Position numbers and translations under genes: made by a program
Part shown: piece after piece, positions 17,632-25,392 of the stretch
Position numbering within the stretch: the first letter of the stretch is position 1
Layout: every line of letters begins with the position of its first letter
Notes under the pieces: generated by a model
Told to the model about the DNA's origin: nothing
Databases searched by the model: none
The model's input: the letters and a program-made list of their open reading frames with translations, nothing else
NCBI RefSeq assembly: GCF_009674485.1
Contig: NZ_WKJJ01000038.1
Span: 1-40,412 of the forward strand
Reading direction: 5' to 3'
DNA from: Pseudoduganella rivuli
GTDB taxonomy: Bacteria; Pseudomonadota; Gammaproteobacteria; Burkholderiales; Burkholderiaceae_D
Length of the DNA stretch: 40,412 bases

Positions 17632-19230
17632 ATGGCGGAGCTGAAACTGAAGCACATTGCATTGGCGCTGGCGCTGGCGGCAAGCAGCCATGCCGCGTGG
17701 GCCGATGTCGTCATTCCCGCGCCAGCCGCCGCGACGCAGGCGGCGGCCTACAACCTCGACGCGGACGTCAAGCGCGTCCTGAAAACCTTCGATGTGCCGG
17801 GCATCGCGATTGCCATCGTCAAGGATGGCAAAGTCGTGGCCGCGCAGGGTTACGGCGTGCGCAAGCTGGGCGACCCCGCGCCGGTGACGGGCAAGACGCT
17901 GTTTGAAATCGCGTCCAATTCCAAGGCGTTCACGGCCGCCGCGTTGGCCATGCTGGTCGACGAAGGCAAGCTGAAATGGGACGATCCCGTGACGAAGCAC
18001 GTGCCGTGGTTCCAGATGAATGATCCATACGTGACGGGGGCCATGTCGGTGCGTGACTTGCTGACGCACCGCAGCGGCCTGGGGCTGGGCGCGGGCGACT
18101 TGATGTGGTGGCCCACCACGACGTTCACCAGCGATGAAATCATCCAGGGGCTGCGCCACATCAAGCTGGCCACCAGCTTCCGCGACCGCTATGCGTACGA
18201 CAACCTGTTGTACATCGTGGCCGGCAAGATCATCGCGGACAAGGCCGGGAAACCGTGGGGCGACGCCACGCGCGAACGCATCCTGGCGCCGCTGGGCATG
18301 AATGCCACCACCACCAGCGTCAGCGCCATGCTGCAGGCGCCGGACCACTCGGCGCCGCACAGCAAGATCGGCGACAAGGTTGCCGTGGTCAAGCCCATGC
18401 CGGTGGAAAACGCGGCGGGCGCGGTGGGCATCAACACCAATGCGGAAGACATCGCGCGCTGGATGGCGTTGCTGCTGAACGGCGGCAAGACGCCGGACGG
18501 CAAGCAATTGATCAGCGCAAAGCAGGTCGCGGAAATGTGGACCCAGCAAACGCCGATGAAAATCCCGGAACCGAAGGGGCAACTGGCCGATACCAGGCCG
18601 AATTTCTATGGCTATGGGCTGGGCTTCCAGTTGCGCGATTACCGTGGCCGCAAGCTGGCCATGCACGGCGGCGCCTTGCAGGGCTTTTATTCGCGCGTGG
18701 TGATGGTGCCGGACGAAAACCTGGGCATCGCGATTTTCACCAATGCGGAAAACAGCGGTTCCATGAATGCGCTGCAATGGCGTTTGCTCGACCATTATTT
18801 CGGCGCGCCGCAGCGTGACTGGATCGGCATCATTGCCGATGACGAAGAGACGCGCCACAAGGAAGAGCTGGCGAAAGTGGCCAAGGCGTCGTCCGTGCGC
18901 GCGGCGAAGTCGTCGCCATCGCTGCCGGTGGCGTCGTATGAAGGCGATTACCGCGACGCGTGGTATGGGGTGGTGTCGATCAGGCGGGAAGGCCGGAAGC
19001 AGGTGATGCATTTTGCGAAAACGCCGGACCTGGTGGGTGACCTGGAACACTTCCAGCACGACACGTTCATCGTGCGCTGGCGCCAGCGCAACTTCAATGC
19101 GGATGCGTATGTGACGTTTGCACTGAACCCGGATGGCAGCATCGAGCGCATGAAAATGGCGCCGGTTTCCAGCGAAACGGATTTCAGCTATGACTTCCAG
19201 GATTTGAACTTTGTGCCAGTGAAACCGTAG
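17632..19230 (+). CDS. Secreted beta-lactamase-like serine hydrolase (family S12)
   Basis: This 532-aa protein starts at MAELKLKHIALALALAA, with a Sec signal ending near AWA-D. The catalytic domain is of the class C beta-lactamase/D-aminopeptidase type: S95-N-S-K98 carries the nucleophile and general base, Y189-D-N191 is the second motif, and H345-G-G is the third. The C-terminal 110 or so residues (EGDYRDAWYGVVSIRREG onward) resemble the DUF3471-type beta-barrel found after such domains. It could cleave peptides with D-residues, esters or cell-wall fragments; resistance to beta-lactams should not be assumed. It is cotranscribed with the M1 peptidase. Its TAG stop forms the left edge of the intergenic repeat at 19227-19349. 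Confidence 0.92.
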   Translation: MAELKLKHIALALALAASSHAAWADVVIPAPAAATQAAAYNLDADVKRVLKTFDVPGIAIAIVKDGKVVAAQGYGVRKLGDPAPVTGKTLFEIASNSKAFTAAALAMLVDEGKLKWDDPVTKHVPWFQMNDPYVTGAMSVRDLLTHRSGLGLGAGDLMWWPTTTFTSDEIIQGLRHIKLATSFRDRYAYDNLLYIVAGKIIADKAGKPWGDATRERILAPLGMNATTTSVSAMLQAPDHSAPHSKIGDKVAVVKPMPVENAAGAVGINTNAEDIARWMALLLNGGKTPDGKQLISAKQVAEMWTQQTPMKIPEPKGQLADTRPNFYGYGLGFQLRDYRGRKLAMHGGALQGFYSRVVMVPDENLGIAIFTNAENSGSMNALQWRLLDHYFGAPQRDWIGIIADDEETRHKEELAKVAKASSVRAAKSSPSLPVASYEGDYRDAWYGVVSIRREGRKQVMHFAKTPDLVGDLEHFQHDTFIVRWRQRNFNADAYVTFALNPDGSIERMKMAPVSSETDFSYDFQDLNFVPVKP

Positions 19231-19349
19231 GGCGGATTGGTTTCATCAAGCCGCCATGCGCGCATGGCCGCAAGCTCATACAGCATGGCAATGCATGCAC
19301 GGCGGCTTTGACTCGGCCTCCCCGTAAAAGCCGCCCTACGGCCCTACGG
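19227..19349. repeat. Intergenic palindromic repeat, copy 2, carrying two stop codons
   Basis: The element begins GTAGGGCGG and ends CCGCCCTACGGCCCTACGG, with GCATGC/GCGCATG-rich inner palindromes. The TAG in its left edge is the stop of the plus-strand serine hydrolase. The CTA in its right edge (19344-19346) is the stop of the minus-strand solute-binding-like gene. The whole space between the two convergent genes is thus filled by the repeat, which may serve as a bidirectional terminator. Confidence 0.75.
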
Positions 19350-20183
19350 AACTTTCAACTCAAACACCCGCCGCTTCTTCGCCGCAATCTCCGCCATCCC
19401 CCGCTGAAACGCGGGAATGGCATTGAACAGCGCATCGAAGCTGCCGTCTTTCTGCGCCAGCTTCAGCCCCCGCTCGATACGCGCCGCCAGTTCCGGGCGC
19501 GTGCGGCTGACGAAGAAGTAATACGGCACGCGGTAGTGCAGGAAGATGTTGGGTTCGATGTCGAAACCGTCATTCGCGTGCTGCTGCAATTCCGACCACG
19601 CCTCGTGCACGCCGCGCGGCATGTAATCGAAGCGGCCCACACGCAGCATGGGGAACAGGTATTCATAGCCGATCGATGTCACCACCGGCAAGCCATTGGC
19701 GCGCAGCACGTCCGTCGACGGCCAGTTGACGCCGGCGCCGGCCTTCAGCATGCGCAACTGTTCCAGGTTGCGGATGTTGGCGAACCGGGCGGCGTCGCTG
19801 CGCCGGATCAGGAGCACGCGGTAATCATTCAACTCCTGCAACAGCGAAATGCGGATCGGCAGCAATTCCGCTTCGCGCTGGCGGTTGGTGCCATCCCACA
19901 TGACGTCGATGACGCCGCCATGCTTGATTTCCAGCGCCTGGCGGGGGCTGGTCAGTTCGCGGTCGTAGTGGACGATTTCATACGGGCCGTCGGTGGCCAT
20001 GGTCTTGTCCAGCGCCAGTTGCAGCAGGCGGGGGAAATAGCTGGCATGTTCGCGCGCGCTGGGGTGCAGCATGGGTACCACCACGCGCAGGGCGGTGTCC
20101 TGCGGGCGTGCTTGTGCAGCGCCGGACAAGCCGGCACAGGCAAGCAGCAAAGCGGAGATGATAGCGCGGCGGACAGCGTGCAT
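19344..20183 (-). CDS. Periplasmic solute-binding-like protein (SBP family 3 type)
   Basis: This 279-aa protein starts with a signal peptide (MHAVRRAIISALLLACAGLS, cut near AQA-RP). The mature part looks like a family 3 bacterial solute-binding fold. An early VVVPML strand is followed by a lobe with DVMWDGTNRQREAELLPIRI, and later by RPELAARIERGLKLAQKDGSFDALF, the typical terminal helix. No transporter permease or ATPase gene is nearby. It may be a stand-alone receptor-like or enzyme-like relative rather than part of an ABC importer. It lies 95 bases downstream of the S9 peptidase on the same strand, so cotranscription is possible. Its stop lies inside the intergenic repeat. The ligand is unknown. 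Confidence 0.8.
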   Translation of the reverse strand: MHAVRRAIISALLLACAGLSGAAQARPQDTALRVVVPMLHPSAREHASYFPRLLQLALDKTMATDGPYEIVHYDRELTSPRQALEIKHGGVIDVMWDGTNRQREAELLPIRISLLQELNDYRVLLIRRSDAARFANIRNLEQLRMLKAGAGVNWPSTDVLRANGLPVVTSIGYEYLFPMLRVGRFDYMPRGVHEAWSELQQHANDGFDIEPNIFLHYRVPYYFFVSRTRPELAARIERGLKLAQKDGSFDALFNAIPAFQRGMAEIAAKKRRVFELKVP

Positions 20184-20278
20184 GGACGGCGGATGGGTTC
20201 TGATTGCGGCAACGTTAGCAGGGTTTGCCGCAGCCGTCCAATCGCTCCTGCGCGGGATACGTCAACTGTGTGGGCGAA

Positions 20279-22318
20279 TCAGGGTTGCCCCTGGCTTGCC
20301 GGACCAATGTGATGGTCCAGGAATGCTTCCACGCGGGTCCAGAAGTCGATGCGCGTGTCCGGCAGGAACCAGCCGTGGCCTTCCTTCTCGTATTCCACCC
20401 ATTCCAGGTTCTTGTTGACGGGCTTGAGTGCGTCGCGCATTTTCAAGCCGTGGACCAACGGCACCCGGACATCGGCGCCGCCATGGGCCAGCAGTAACGG
20501 CCGCGTGATGCGGGCCGCCTGCTGCAGCGGCGAGTTTGCGTTCAGGCGCTCGGCATCCTTGACCGGGTCGCCCACCATGAGTGGCATACCGTAAAGCTTG
20601 TATTCGGCAGAGAAGTCGGAGGCATAGCGCCAATGGCCGCTATACAGCAGGCTGATATCGGTGACGCCGGCCCAGGCGATGCCGCAGCGGTACAGGCCCG
20701 GATCTTTCACCAGCCCCATCAGCGTGGAATAGCCGCCATAGCTGGCGCCGGCGATGCAGACCCTTGCCGGGGCGGCATAGCCCTGCGCGATAGCCCACTT
20801 CGCGCCGTCGGCGATATCGTCTTGCATGGCCATGCCCCATTGCCGCCAACCGGCCTGGAAGTGTCGGCCGCCATAGCCGGTACTGCCGCGAAAATCCGGC
20901 GCCAGCACTGCGTAGCCGCGCGAGGCCAGGAATTGCGCTTGCGCTTCCCATCCCCACTGGTTGCCGCGCACCCACGGACCGCCATGCACCAGCATGACCA
21001 GCGGCAGGTTCTTGTCCTGCCCCGCAGGCAGCGTCAGCAGGGCAGGTATTTCCAAGCCGTCGCGCGCCTTGTAGCGTACGACTTCCTGGCGACCCATCTG
21101 GCTGGGCTTAATGCCCGCATGGCTCTCGGCGATGCGCTGCAGACTGCCTGTCTTGGTGTTATAGACCATGTACACCTGCGGCTGGCGGTCCGAATAGGCG
21201 GTGACCAGCATCCAGGGCGCGGAAGGGCGCGTCGCAGGCATGATTAGGTTGACGGTGTGCGGGAGCTTTTTGTCGATGGTTTGCTGGATTGCCTTCATGT
21301 TGTCATCGAACCACACCGTATCTTCGCCGTCGGCCACGAAGCGCACGCCCAGCAGCTTGCCATTGCCAAAAATCAGCCGGCCGCGGAAGTCGTAGCCCTG
21401 CAGCGACAGCAAGGGTTTGTCGCCCAGCTTGCCGGTAGCCGGATCGAAGCGGTATAGCGAGCTGACATCGTTGCCATCCTGGGCGGTGACGTACAAGACC
21501 CCATCCGGACCGAACGCCAGTGGCTTGAACTGCTTGCTGGCGCCGGTAAAACTGTTAAAGCTGGCGACTTCGCGCCAGGCGCCGCTGGCCTGGTCGCGCA
21601 AATGGACATGCATGAGGTCGCCATTGGCGGAGAAGGCCAGCCGGGGTTGCCCGTTGTAATCGAGCAGCCAGCCGCGCATCGGTGTTGGGGAAGTGAATCC
21701 GGCCGACTTGCCGTTCAGTGTGTTTAGCTGCAGCAATTCCACGTCGGCAGGCTGGTCCATGGCCCGGAATTGCAGATCGGCCACGTAAACCGTGCTGCTG
21801 TCCTGTGCGCCATATTCCAGCATGCGTATGCTGGGAGGGAGCAGATTGTTGGCTTCGCCGTTGATCGAGTAAGTCAGCGCCTGGCTACGGGCCAGTTGCC
21901 GGAAGTTGCTGCCGTCGCGGTTAACGGCAAACAAACCGGGGCCGTAACGTTGATCTCCTTGCGCCAGGTGCGAATCCTGGGTGTTGAACAGGAGGCGTTC
22001 ATCGCTGATCCACTTGAAATCGTGGACATCCGTTTCGCGGAATTCCGCCACGACCTTGACGCTGAAGTCGCGTAAATCCACCACGCCCAGGCGCTGGCGC
22101 TGGTTGGCGCCGACGGCCAGCATGGCCACATGGCTGCCGTCGGGGGATAGTTGAGGAGAGCTGAACGCGGCGTTGTTAAAGAACATGCCGACCGGAATCG
22201 GTGTGGCCGCGCCAGCCGGCTGGGTCATGCAGGCGGCCAGCGCCAGGATGGCGGCGGCCAGCAGTTGAAGGGAAGTGCGGATTGGGTGGTAGCTGCGCAT
22301 AAAGGAAAAAATCCCCAT
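20279..22318 (-). CDS. S9 family prolyl oligopeptidase-like secreted peptidase
   Basis: The protein has 679 aa from the ATG at 22318, or 673 from MRSYHPIRTS at 22300; neither start has a convincing ribosome site. The N-terminus is a signal peptide, possibly lipoprotein type (ALAAC). A beta-propeller region of about 400 residues follows (LSPDGSHVAML, FDPATGKLGDKPLL). The C-terminal alpha/beta hydrolase carries the triad S526 (GASYGGYS), D616 (GGADVRVP) and H648 (EGHGWF). Relatives cut after or near proline, or release dipeptides from oligopeptides outside the cytoplasm. Two TTATCGATAA palindromes lie directly upstream. By eye its codon use is slightly more AT-rich than its neighbours, which could mean a separate history, but I have not measured it. 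Confidence 0.9.
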   Translation of the reverse strand: MGIFSFMRSYHPIRTSLQLLAAAILALAACMTQPAGAATPIPVGMFFNNAAFSSPQLSPDGSHVAMLAVGANQRQRLGVVDLRDFSVKVVAEFRETDVHDFKWISDERLLFNTQDSHLAQGDQRYGPGLFAVNRDGSNFRQLARSQALTYSINGEANNLLPPSIRMLEYGAQDSSTVYVADLQFRAMDQPADVELLQLNTLNGKSAGFTSPTPMRGWLLDYNGQPRLAFSANGDLMHVHLRDQASGAWREVASFNSFTGASKQFKPLAFGPDGVLYVTAQDGNDVSSLYRFDPATGKLGDKPLLSLQGYDFRGRLIFGNGKLLGVRFVADGEDTVWFDDNMKAIQQTIDKKLPHTVNLIMPATRPSAPWMLVTAYSDRQPQVYMVYNTKTGSLQRIAESHAGIKPSQMGRQEVVRYKARDGLEIPALLTLPAGQDKNLPLVMLVHGGPWVRGNQWGWEAQAQFLASRGYAVLAPDFRGSTGYGGRHFQAGWRQWGMAMQDDIADGAKWAIAQGYAAPARVCIAGASYGGYSTLMGLVKDPGLYRCGIAWAGVTDISLLYSGHWRYASDFSAEYKLYGMPLMVGDPVKDAERLNANSPLQQAARITRPLLLAHGGADVRVPLVHGLKMRDALKPVNKNLEWVEYEKEGHGWFLPDTRIDFWTRVEAFLDHHIGPASQGQP

Positions 22319-22330
22319 GCTACGCCAATT

Positions 22331-22342
22331 GTTATCGATAAA
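22331..22342. promoter_or_regulatory. LacI-type operator-like palindrome, proximal copy
   Basis: GTTATCGATAAA contains the perfect palindrome TTATCGATAA with a central CG, as in many LacI-family operators. It is 13 bases upstream of the S9 peptidase ATG at 22318. The second copy is centred 44 bases further upstream, about four helical turns away, on the same face of the DNA. No LacI-family gene is in the window, so the regulator is unknown. Confidence 0.5.
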
Positions 22343-22374
22343 ATCTAGCGGAATGTCACTTTTTGAAAATATTT

Positions 22375-22386
22375 GTTATCGATAAC
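22375..22386. promoter_or_regulatory. LacI-type operator-like palindrome, distal copy
   Basis: GTTATCGATAAC is a perfect 12-bp palindrome. It lies in the 112-base gap between the S9 peptidase start and the 3' end of the chemoreceptor gene. Together with the copy at 22331 it makes a spaced pair suited to cooperative binding or a short loop. AT-rich DNA suited to a promoter lies between the two sites. Confidence 0.55.
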
Positions 22387-22430
22387 CCTAAATTTGCTGT
22401 CCCGGCTGTCTCTGCTGGTTCCGTTCCGGA

Positions 22431-24026
22431 TTACGCCGCCAGGCGGTGCACGTTGTTGCTGGCGCCCGCCACGCGGAACACGGACACCGCATGCGCCAGT
22501 TGCGCAGCCTGCTCATCCAGGCTGGCAGCGGCGGCGGCGGCTTCTTCCACCAGTGCCGCATTTTGCTGCGTGCCCTGGTCCATGTCCGCCACGGCGCGGT
22601 TGACCTGGGCGATGCCGGACGTCTGGCCATCGCTGGCGTCGGCGATTTCTCCCATGATGCCGGCCACGCGCTGCACGGAACCGATGATTTCCGACATGGT
22701 TTGTCCGGCCTCGGCCACCAGCTTGTTGCCCAGTTCAACCTGTTGCACGGAATCGTCGATCAATCCCTTGATTTCCTTGGCGGCGCTGGCCGAGCGCTGC
22801 GCCAGCGAGCGCACTTCCGTCGCCACCACGGCAAACCCGCGGCCCTGTTCACCGGCGCGCGCCGCTTCCACGGCGGCGTTCAGCGCCAGGATATTGGTCT
22901 GGAAGGCAATGCCGTCGATCATGCCGATGATGTCCACGATCTTGCGGGCGGATGCGCTGATGTCGCCCATGGTGGCGCCCACCTTGGCCACCGACTCGCC
23001 GCCGCGCGTCGCCACTTCCGTGGTCGATGCGGCCAGCGTGCTGGCCTGCTTCGCGTGTTCCGCGTTGCGCTGCACCGCGGTGGCGAAGTCGCCCATGCTG
23101 GATGCTGTTTGCGCCAGGCTCGATGCCTGCGCTTCCGTGCGCGACGACAGGTTCAGGTTGCCGGCCGCGATGTCGCGCGACGCGGCCTGCATCAAGCCCA
23201 CGTTGGCGCTGACGTCGCCCACCACGGCGCGCAGGGTGACATTCATTTGCTGCAGCGCGCGCAGCATCTGTCCCATGTCATCGGCGCGCGACGTGTCGAT
23301 CGATGCGGTCAGGTCGCCGCCCGCCAGGGTGCGGGCCACGTCCAGCGCCCGTTGCAGCGGACCCGCCACGGCCATGTGGTAGGCATAGGCTTGCAACGCC
23401 GTAAACAGCAGGCCGACGAACGCCAGCCAGCCCATCGTGCTGGCGGCCGAACCTTCCAGGTGGGTGACGCCGATGGCGCCCATCGTGATGAACATGGCGC
23501 TGAACGCCACCAGGCCGATGATGATGCGCGCCCGTACCGTCAGGGTGCGTAAGCTTTGCAGCGCGCCGATGAAGCCCGTGCGGGCGGCGCGGCCCTGTTT
23601 GATCACGAGGCCGCCGGCGCCGGACGCCACGCTGCGATACAACTGTTCCGCTTCGGCGATTTGTTCGCGCGTGGCCCGGGTGCGCACCGACATGTAGCCA
23701 ACCACGCGGCCATGGTCGATCACCGGCGTGATGTTGGCCAGCACCCAGTAATAGTCGCCGTTCTTGCGGCGGTTTTTCAGCACGCCGCTCCACGGCAATC
23801 CCTGGTGCAGCGTGGCCCACAGGTCGGCAAAGGCGGCCTGCGGCATGTCGGGATGGCGCTCGATATTGTGCGCGGCGCCCAGCAGTTCGTGTTCCGCATA
23901 CCCGCTGGCTTCGACGAAGTACGGGTTGACGAAGGTGATGTTGCCTTTTAAATCCGTTTTGGAGACGATGGGACGGTCCTCGTCCAAGTGGTATTCAGTC
24001 GCAGAGACAGCCAGGTTGTTTCGCAT
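22431..24026 (-). CDS. Aer-like PAS methyl-accepting chemotaxis protein
   Basis: This 531-aa chemoreceptor has no periplasmic domain. Residues of about 10-120 are a PAS domain. The stretch HPDMPQAAFADLWATLHQGL, followed by PWSGVLKNRRKNGDYYWV, closely follows the E. coli Aer FAD-binding PAS, so redox or energy sensing is likely. Two hydrophobic segments (about 165-187 and 194-213) anchor it. A HAMP region then leads to the methyl-accepting signalling domain, whose hairpin tip carries NILALNAAVEAARAGEQGRG. The C-terminus (HRLAA) lacks the NWETF-type CheR/CheB tether. It stands alone, with no che genes nearby. GGAG precedes the ATG. Palindromes in the leader are listed separately. Confidence 0.92.
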   Translation of the reverse strand: MRNNLAVSATEYHLDEDRPIVSKTDLKGNITFVNPYFVEASGYAEHELLGAAHNIERHPDMPQAAFADLWATLHQGLPWSGVLKNRRKNGDYYWVLANITPVIDHGRVVGYMSVRTRATREQIAEAEQLYRSVASGAGGLVIKQGRAARTGFIGALQSLRTLTVRARIIIGLVAFSAMFITMGAIGVTHLEGSAASTMGWLAFVGLLFTALQAYAYHMAVAGPLQRALDVARTLAGGDLTASIDTSRADDMGQMLRALQQMNVTLRAVVGDVSANVGLMQAASRDIAAGNLNLSSRTEAQASSLAQTASSMGDFATAVQRNAEHAKQASTLAASTTEVATRGGESVAKVGATMGDISASARKIVDIIGMIDGIAFQTNILALNAAVEAARAGEQGRGFAVVATEVRSLAQRSASAAKEIKGLIDDSVQQVELGNKLVAEAGQTMSEIIGSVQRVAGIMGEIADASDGQTSGIAQVNRAVADMDQGTQQNAALVEEAAAAAASLDEQAAQLAHAVSVFRVAGASNNVHRLAA

Positions 24027-24062
24027 CGATCACTCCGAACGGTCAAGGTAGACATCTACAAA

Positions 24063-24078
24063 GCGCACGATCGTGCGC
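24063..24078. promoter_or_regulatory. 16-bp perfect palindrome in the chemoreceptor leader
   Basis: GCGCACGATCGTGCGC is a perfect palindrome centred about 44 bases upstream of the chemoreceptor ATG. It could be an operator, or an RNA hairpin if the transcript starts further upstream. No regulator is assigned. Confidence 0.45.
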
Positions 24079-24112
24079 AATTTTCCATTCTAGAAAGAAT
24101 CGAGTCAGAAAA

Positions 24113-24133
24113 AAAAGTCTAATCATGACTTTT
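24113..24133. promoter_or_regulatory. AT-rich dyad upstream of the chemoreceptor gene
   Basis: AAAAGTC and GACTTTT form a 7-bp dyad around TAATCAT, about 90-105 bases upstream of the chemoreceptor ATG. The AT-rich centre and symmetry suggest a protein binding site. It lies between the chemoreceptor leader palindrome and the repeat at 24171. Confidence 0.35.
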
Positions 24134-24170
24134 CGTGACGTGGTGTGCGAAAAAACTACAACGTGGAGCG

Positions 24171-24249
24171 CGTAGGGCGGGTTTTACAAACCCGCCATGC
24201 ATGCAGCCCGTTGACGCTGGCAGGCGGCTTTGTAAAAGCCGCCCTACGG
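24171..24249. repeat. Intergenic palindromic repeat, copy 3
   Basis: It begins CGTAGGGCGGGTTTTACAAA with GGCGGGTTT pairing to AAACCCGCC, passes a GCATGC-containing centre, and ends GGCGGCTTTGTAAAAGCCGCC-CTACGG in inverted orientation. In its left arm both sides of the stem have changed together (GGCGGGTTT/AAACCCGCC versus GGCGGCTTT/AAAGCCGCC), so pairing is kept. It sits just beyond the methyltransferase stop and may end that transcript. Confidence 0.8.
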
Positions 24250-24265
24250 TTGCATCGGTCCCAGG

Positions 24266-25069
24266 TCAGGGTTTGACGAACTTCAGCGTCATGCGGTCGC
24301 TTTCACCGATCGCCTGGTATTTGGCGCGGTCCTTGTCCTGGTTGGTATAGGTCGGCGGCAGCGCCCAGACGCCGCCTTCGTGGTCGGCGTTGTCTTTCGG
24401 GTTGGCGTTGACTTCCGATTTGCCCGCCAGCTTGAAGCCGGCGCGTTCCGCCATCTTGATCACGTACGCTTCGTGCACGTAGCCGGTCGATGCCTTGGCA
24501 TCCTGGGTTTTCGAGGCCGGCAGGCGGTGTTCTTCGACACCGAAAATGCCGCCCGGTTTCAGCGTGTCGTAAATGCTGGCGAACAGCGCCTTCATGCTGT
24601 CGTCGCCATTGCCTATCCAGTTGTGGATGTTGCGGAACGTGAGCACCATGTCCGCGCTGCCTTTCGGCGCGTACGTGAACACATTGTTGGCCGGCTCGAA
24701 GGCGCCCAGTTGCACCTTGGCGGTGCCGGGATTGGCATTGAGTTTTTCCTGGAAGCGCGCGGCGGATTTGCGCGCGTTTTCATTGGCCGAACCTGGCGTC
24801 GCACCCGCGGCAATCAGCTTGCCGTTGTCGCGCAGGTAAGGGCCCAGCACTTCCGTGTACCAGCCGCCGCCCGGCGACAATTCCACCACCGTCATGTTCG
24901 GCTTGATGCCGAAGAAGGTCAGCGTTTCATACGGATGGCGGTAAACGTCGCGCGCCACGTTGGCCGGCGAACGGGCCGGGCTGGCAATCGCGGCTTTCAG
25001 GGCGTCGTCCGCCAATGCCGGACCTGCCATGCCGCAGGCGAGCGCCGCGGCCAGGAACAGTTTCTTCAT
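24266..25069 (-). CDS. Class I SAM-dependent methyltransferase with signal peptide
   Basis: The 267-aa protein starts at MKKLFLAAALACGMAGPALA, after a good GGAGAGG ribosome site; the longer open frame upstream is not supported. Residues 1-20 form a clear Sec signal. The mature part has a Rossmann methyltransferase core: motif I is VVELSPGGGWYTEVLGPYL, followed by KLIAAG and later DMVLTFRNIHNWIG in the motif IV position. It resembles the COG4798 group of predicted methyltransferases, many of which also have a leader. The substrate is unknown. SAM is normally cytoplasmic, so an exported methyltransferase is a puzzle. It stands alone, ends next to repeat copy 3, and is divergent from the tldD operon. 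Confidence 0.87.
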   Translation of the reverse strand: MKKLFLAAALACGMAGPALADDALKAAIASPARSPANVARDVYRHPYETLTFFGIKPNMTVVELSPGGGWYTEVLGPYLRDNGKLIAAGATPGSANENARKSAARFQEKLNANPGTAKVQLGAFEPANNVFTYAPKGSADMVLTFRNIHNWIGNGDDSMKALFASIYDTLKPGGIFGVEEHRLPASKTQDAKASTGYVHEAYVIKMAERAGFKLAGKSEVNANPKDNADHEGGVWALPPTYTNQDKDRAKYQAIGESDRMTLKFVKP

Positions 25070-25392
25070 TCGTATCCTCTCCAGAAATGAGCGACCGCAC
25101 CGGTCGCGTGCGCCGATAATGGTGTAACCGACAACACCGGTCAAGCGGATTCTGAAAGTGTCCGCAGGCGCCCGGCGCGGACAGTTTGCGGACACTGGGC
25201 GGACACTTTTTATATTGTGTCCATAGCGAATTGGCAGATTTAATCAAGCTGCCACGCGCGTGTGTAACGTTATGTTTCTCCTGCGGTGGCAATGCCCAAA
25301 TGGCATGGAACTTGCCTTAAGCTGTGCGGCTATCTGCGGGCGATCCCCGACAGGCGCCACAATAATTCGAAGTGATCCTTGGAGACTATTGA
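25070..25392. other. 323-base divergent intergenic region
   Basis: This lies between the divergent methyltransferase and first tldD genes. It holds the phased GCGGACA array at 25159-25205 and a TATATT box at 25211-25216. A possible TTGCGG -35 at 25186-25191 is spaced 19 bases from it, slightly long. The rest shows no convincing gene. A frame opening at 25260 overlaps the tldD start and has no recognisable features. GGAG at 25380-25383 is the ribosome site for tldD. Confidence 0.6.
25159..25205. promoter_or_regulatory. Helically phased GCGGACA repeat array
   Basis: GCGGACA occurs three times in direct orientation, at 25177, 25188 and 25199, exactly 11 bases apart. Two are extended to GCGGACACT. 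One inverted copy (TGTCCGC, 25159-25165) precedes them. Exact 11-base spacing puts each copy on the same face of the helix, as for response-regulator or MarR/LuxR-type binding arrays. It lies about 190 bases before the first tldD gene and about 110 bases before the methyltransferase gene, and could serve either. Confidence 0.6.

Noticed and set aside
17632..19230. Antibiotic-resistance beta-lactamase
   Set aside because: The SxxK, YxN and HGG motifs are shared by many S12 peptidases and esterases. The C-terminal barrel, the length (532 aa) and the operon with an aminopeptidase favour a general hydrolase.
19344..20183. ABC importer component
   Set aside because: No permease or ATPase gene is adjacent, so only the binding-protein-like fold is claimed.
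25177..25205. CRISPR-like or replication-iteron array
   Set aside because: There are only three 7-base units at 11-base spacing, with no spacers of CRISPR length and no replication gene nearby. A regulatory array is the better reading.
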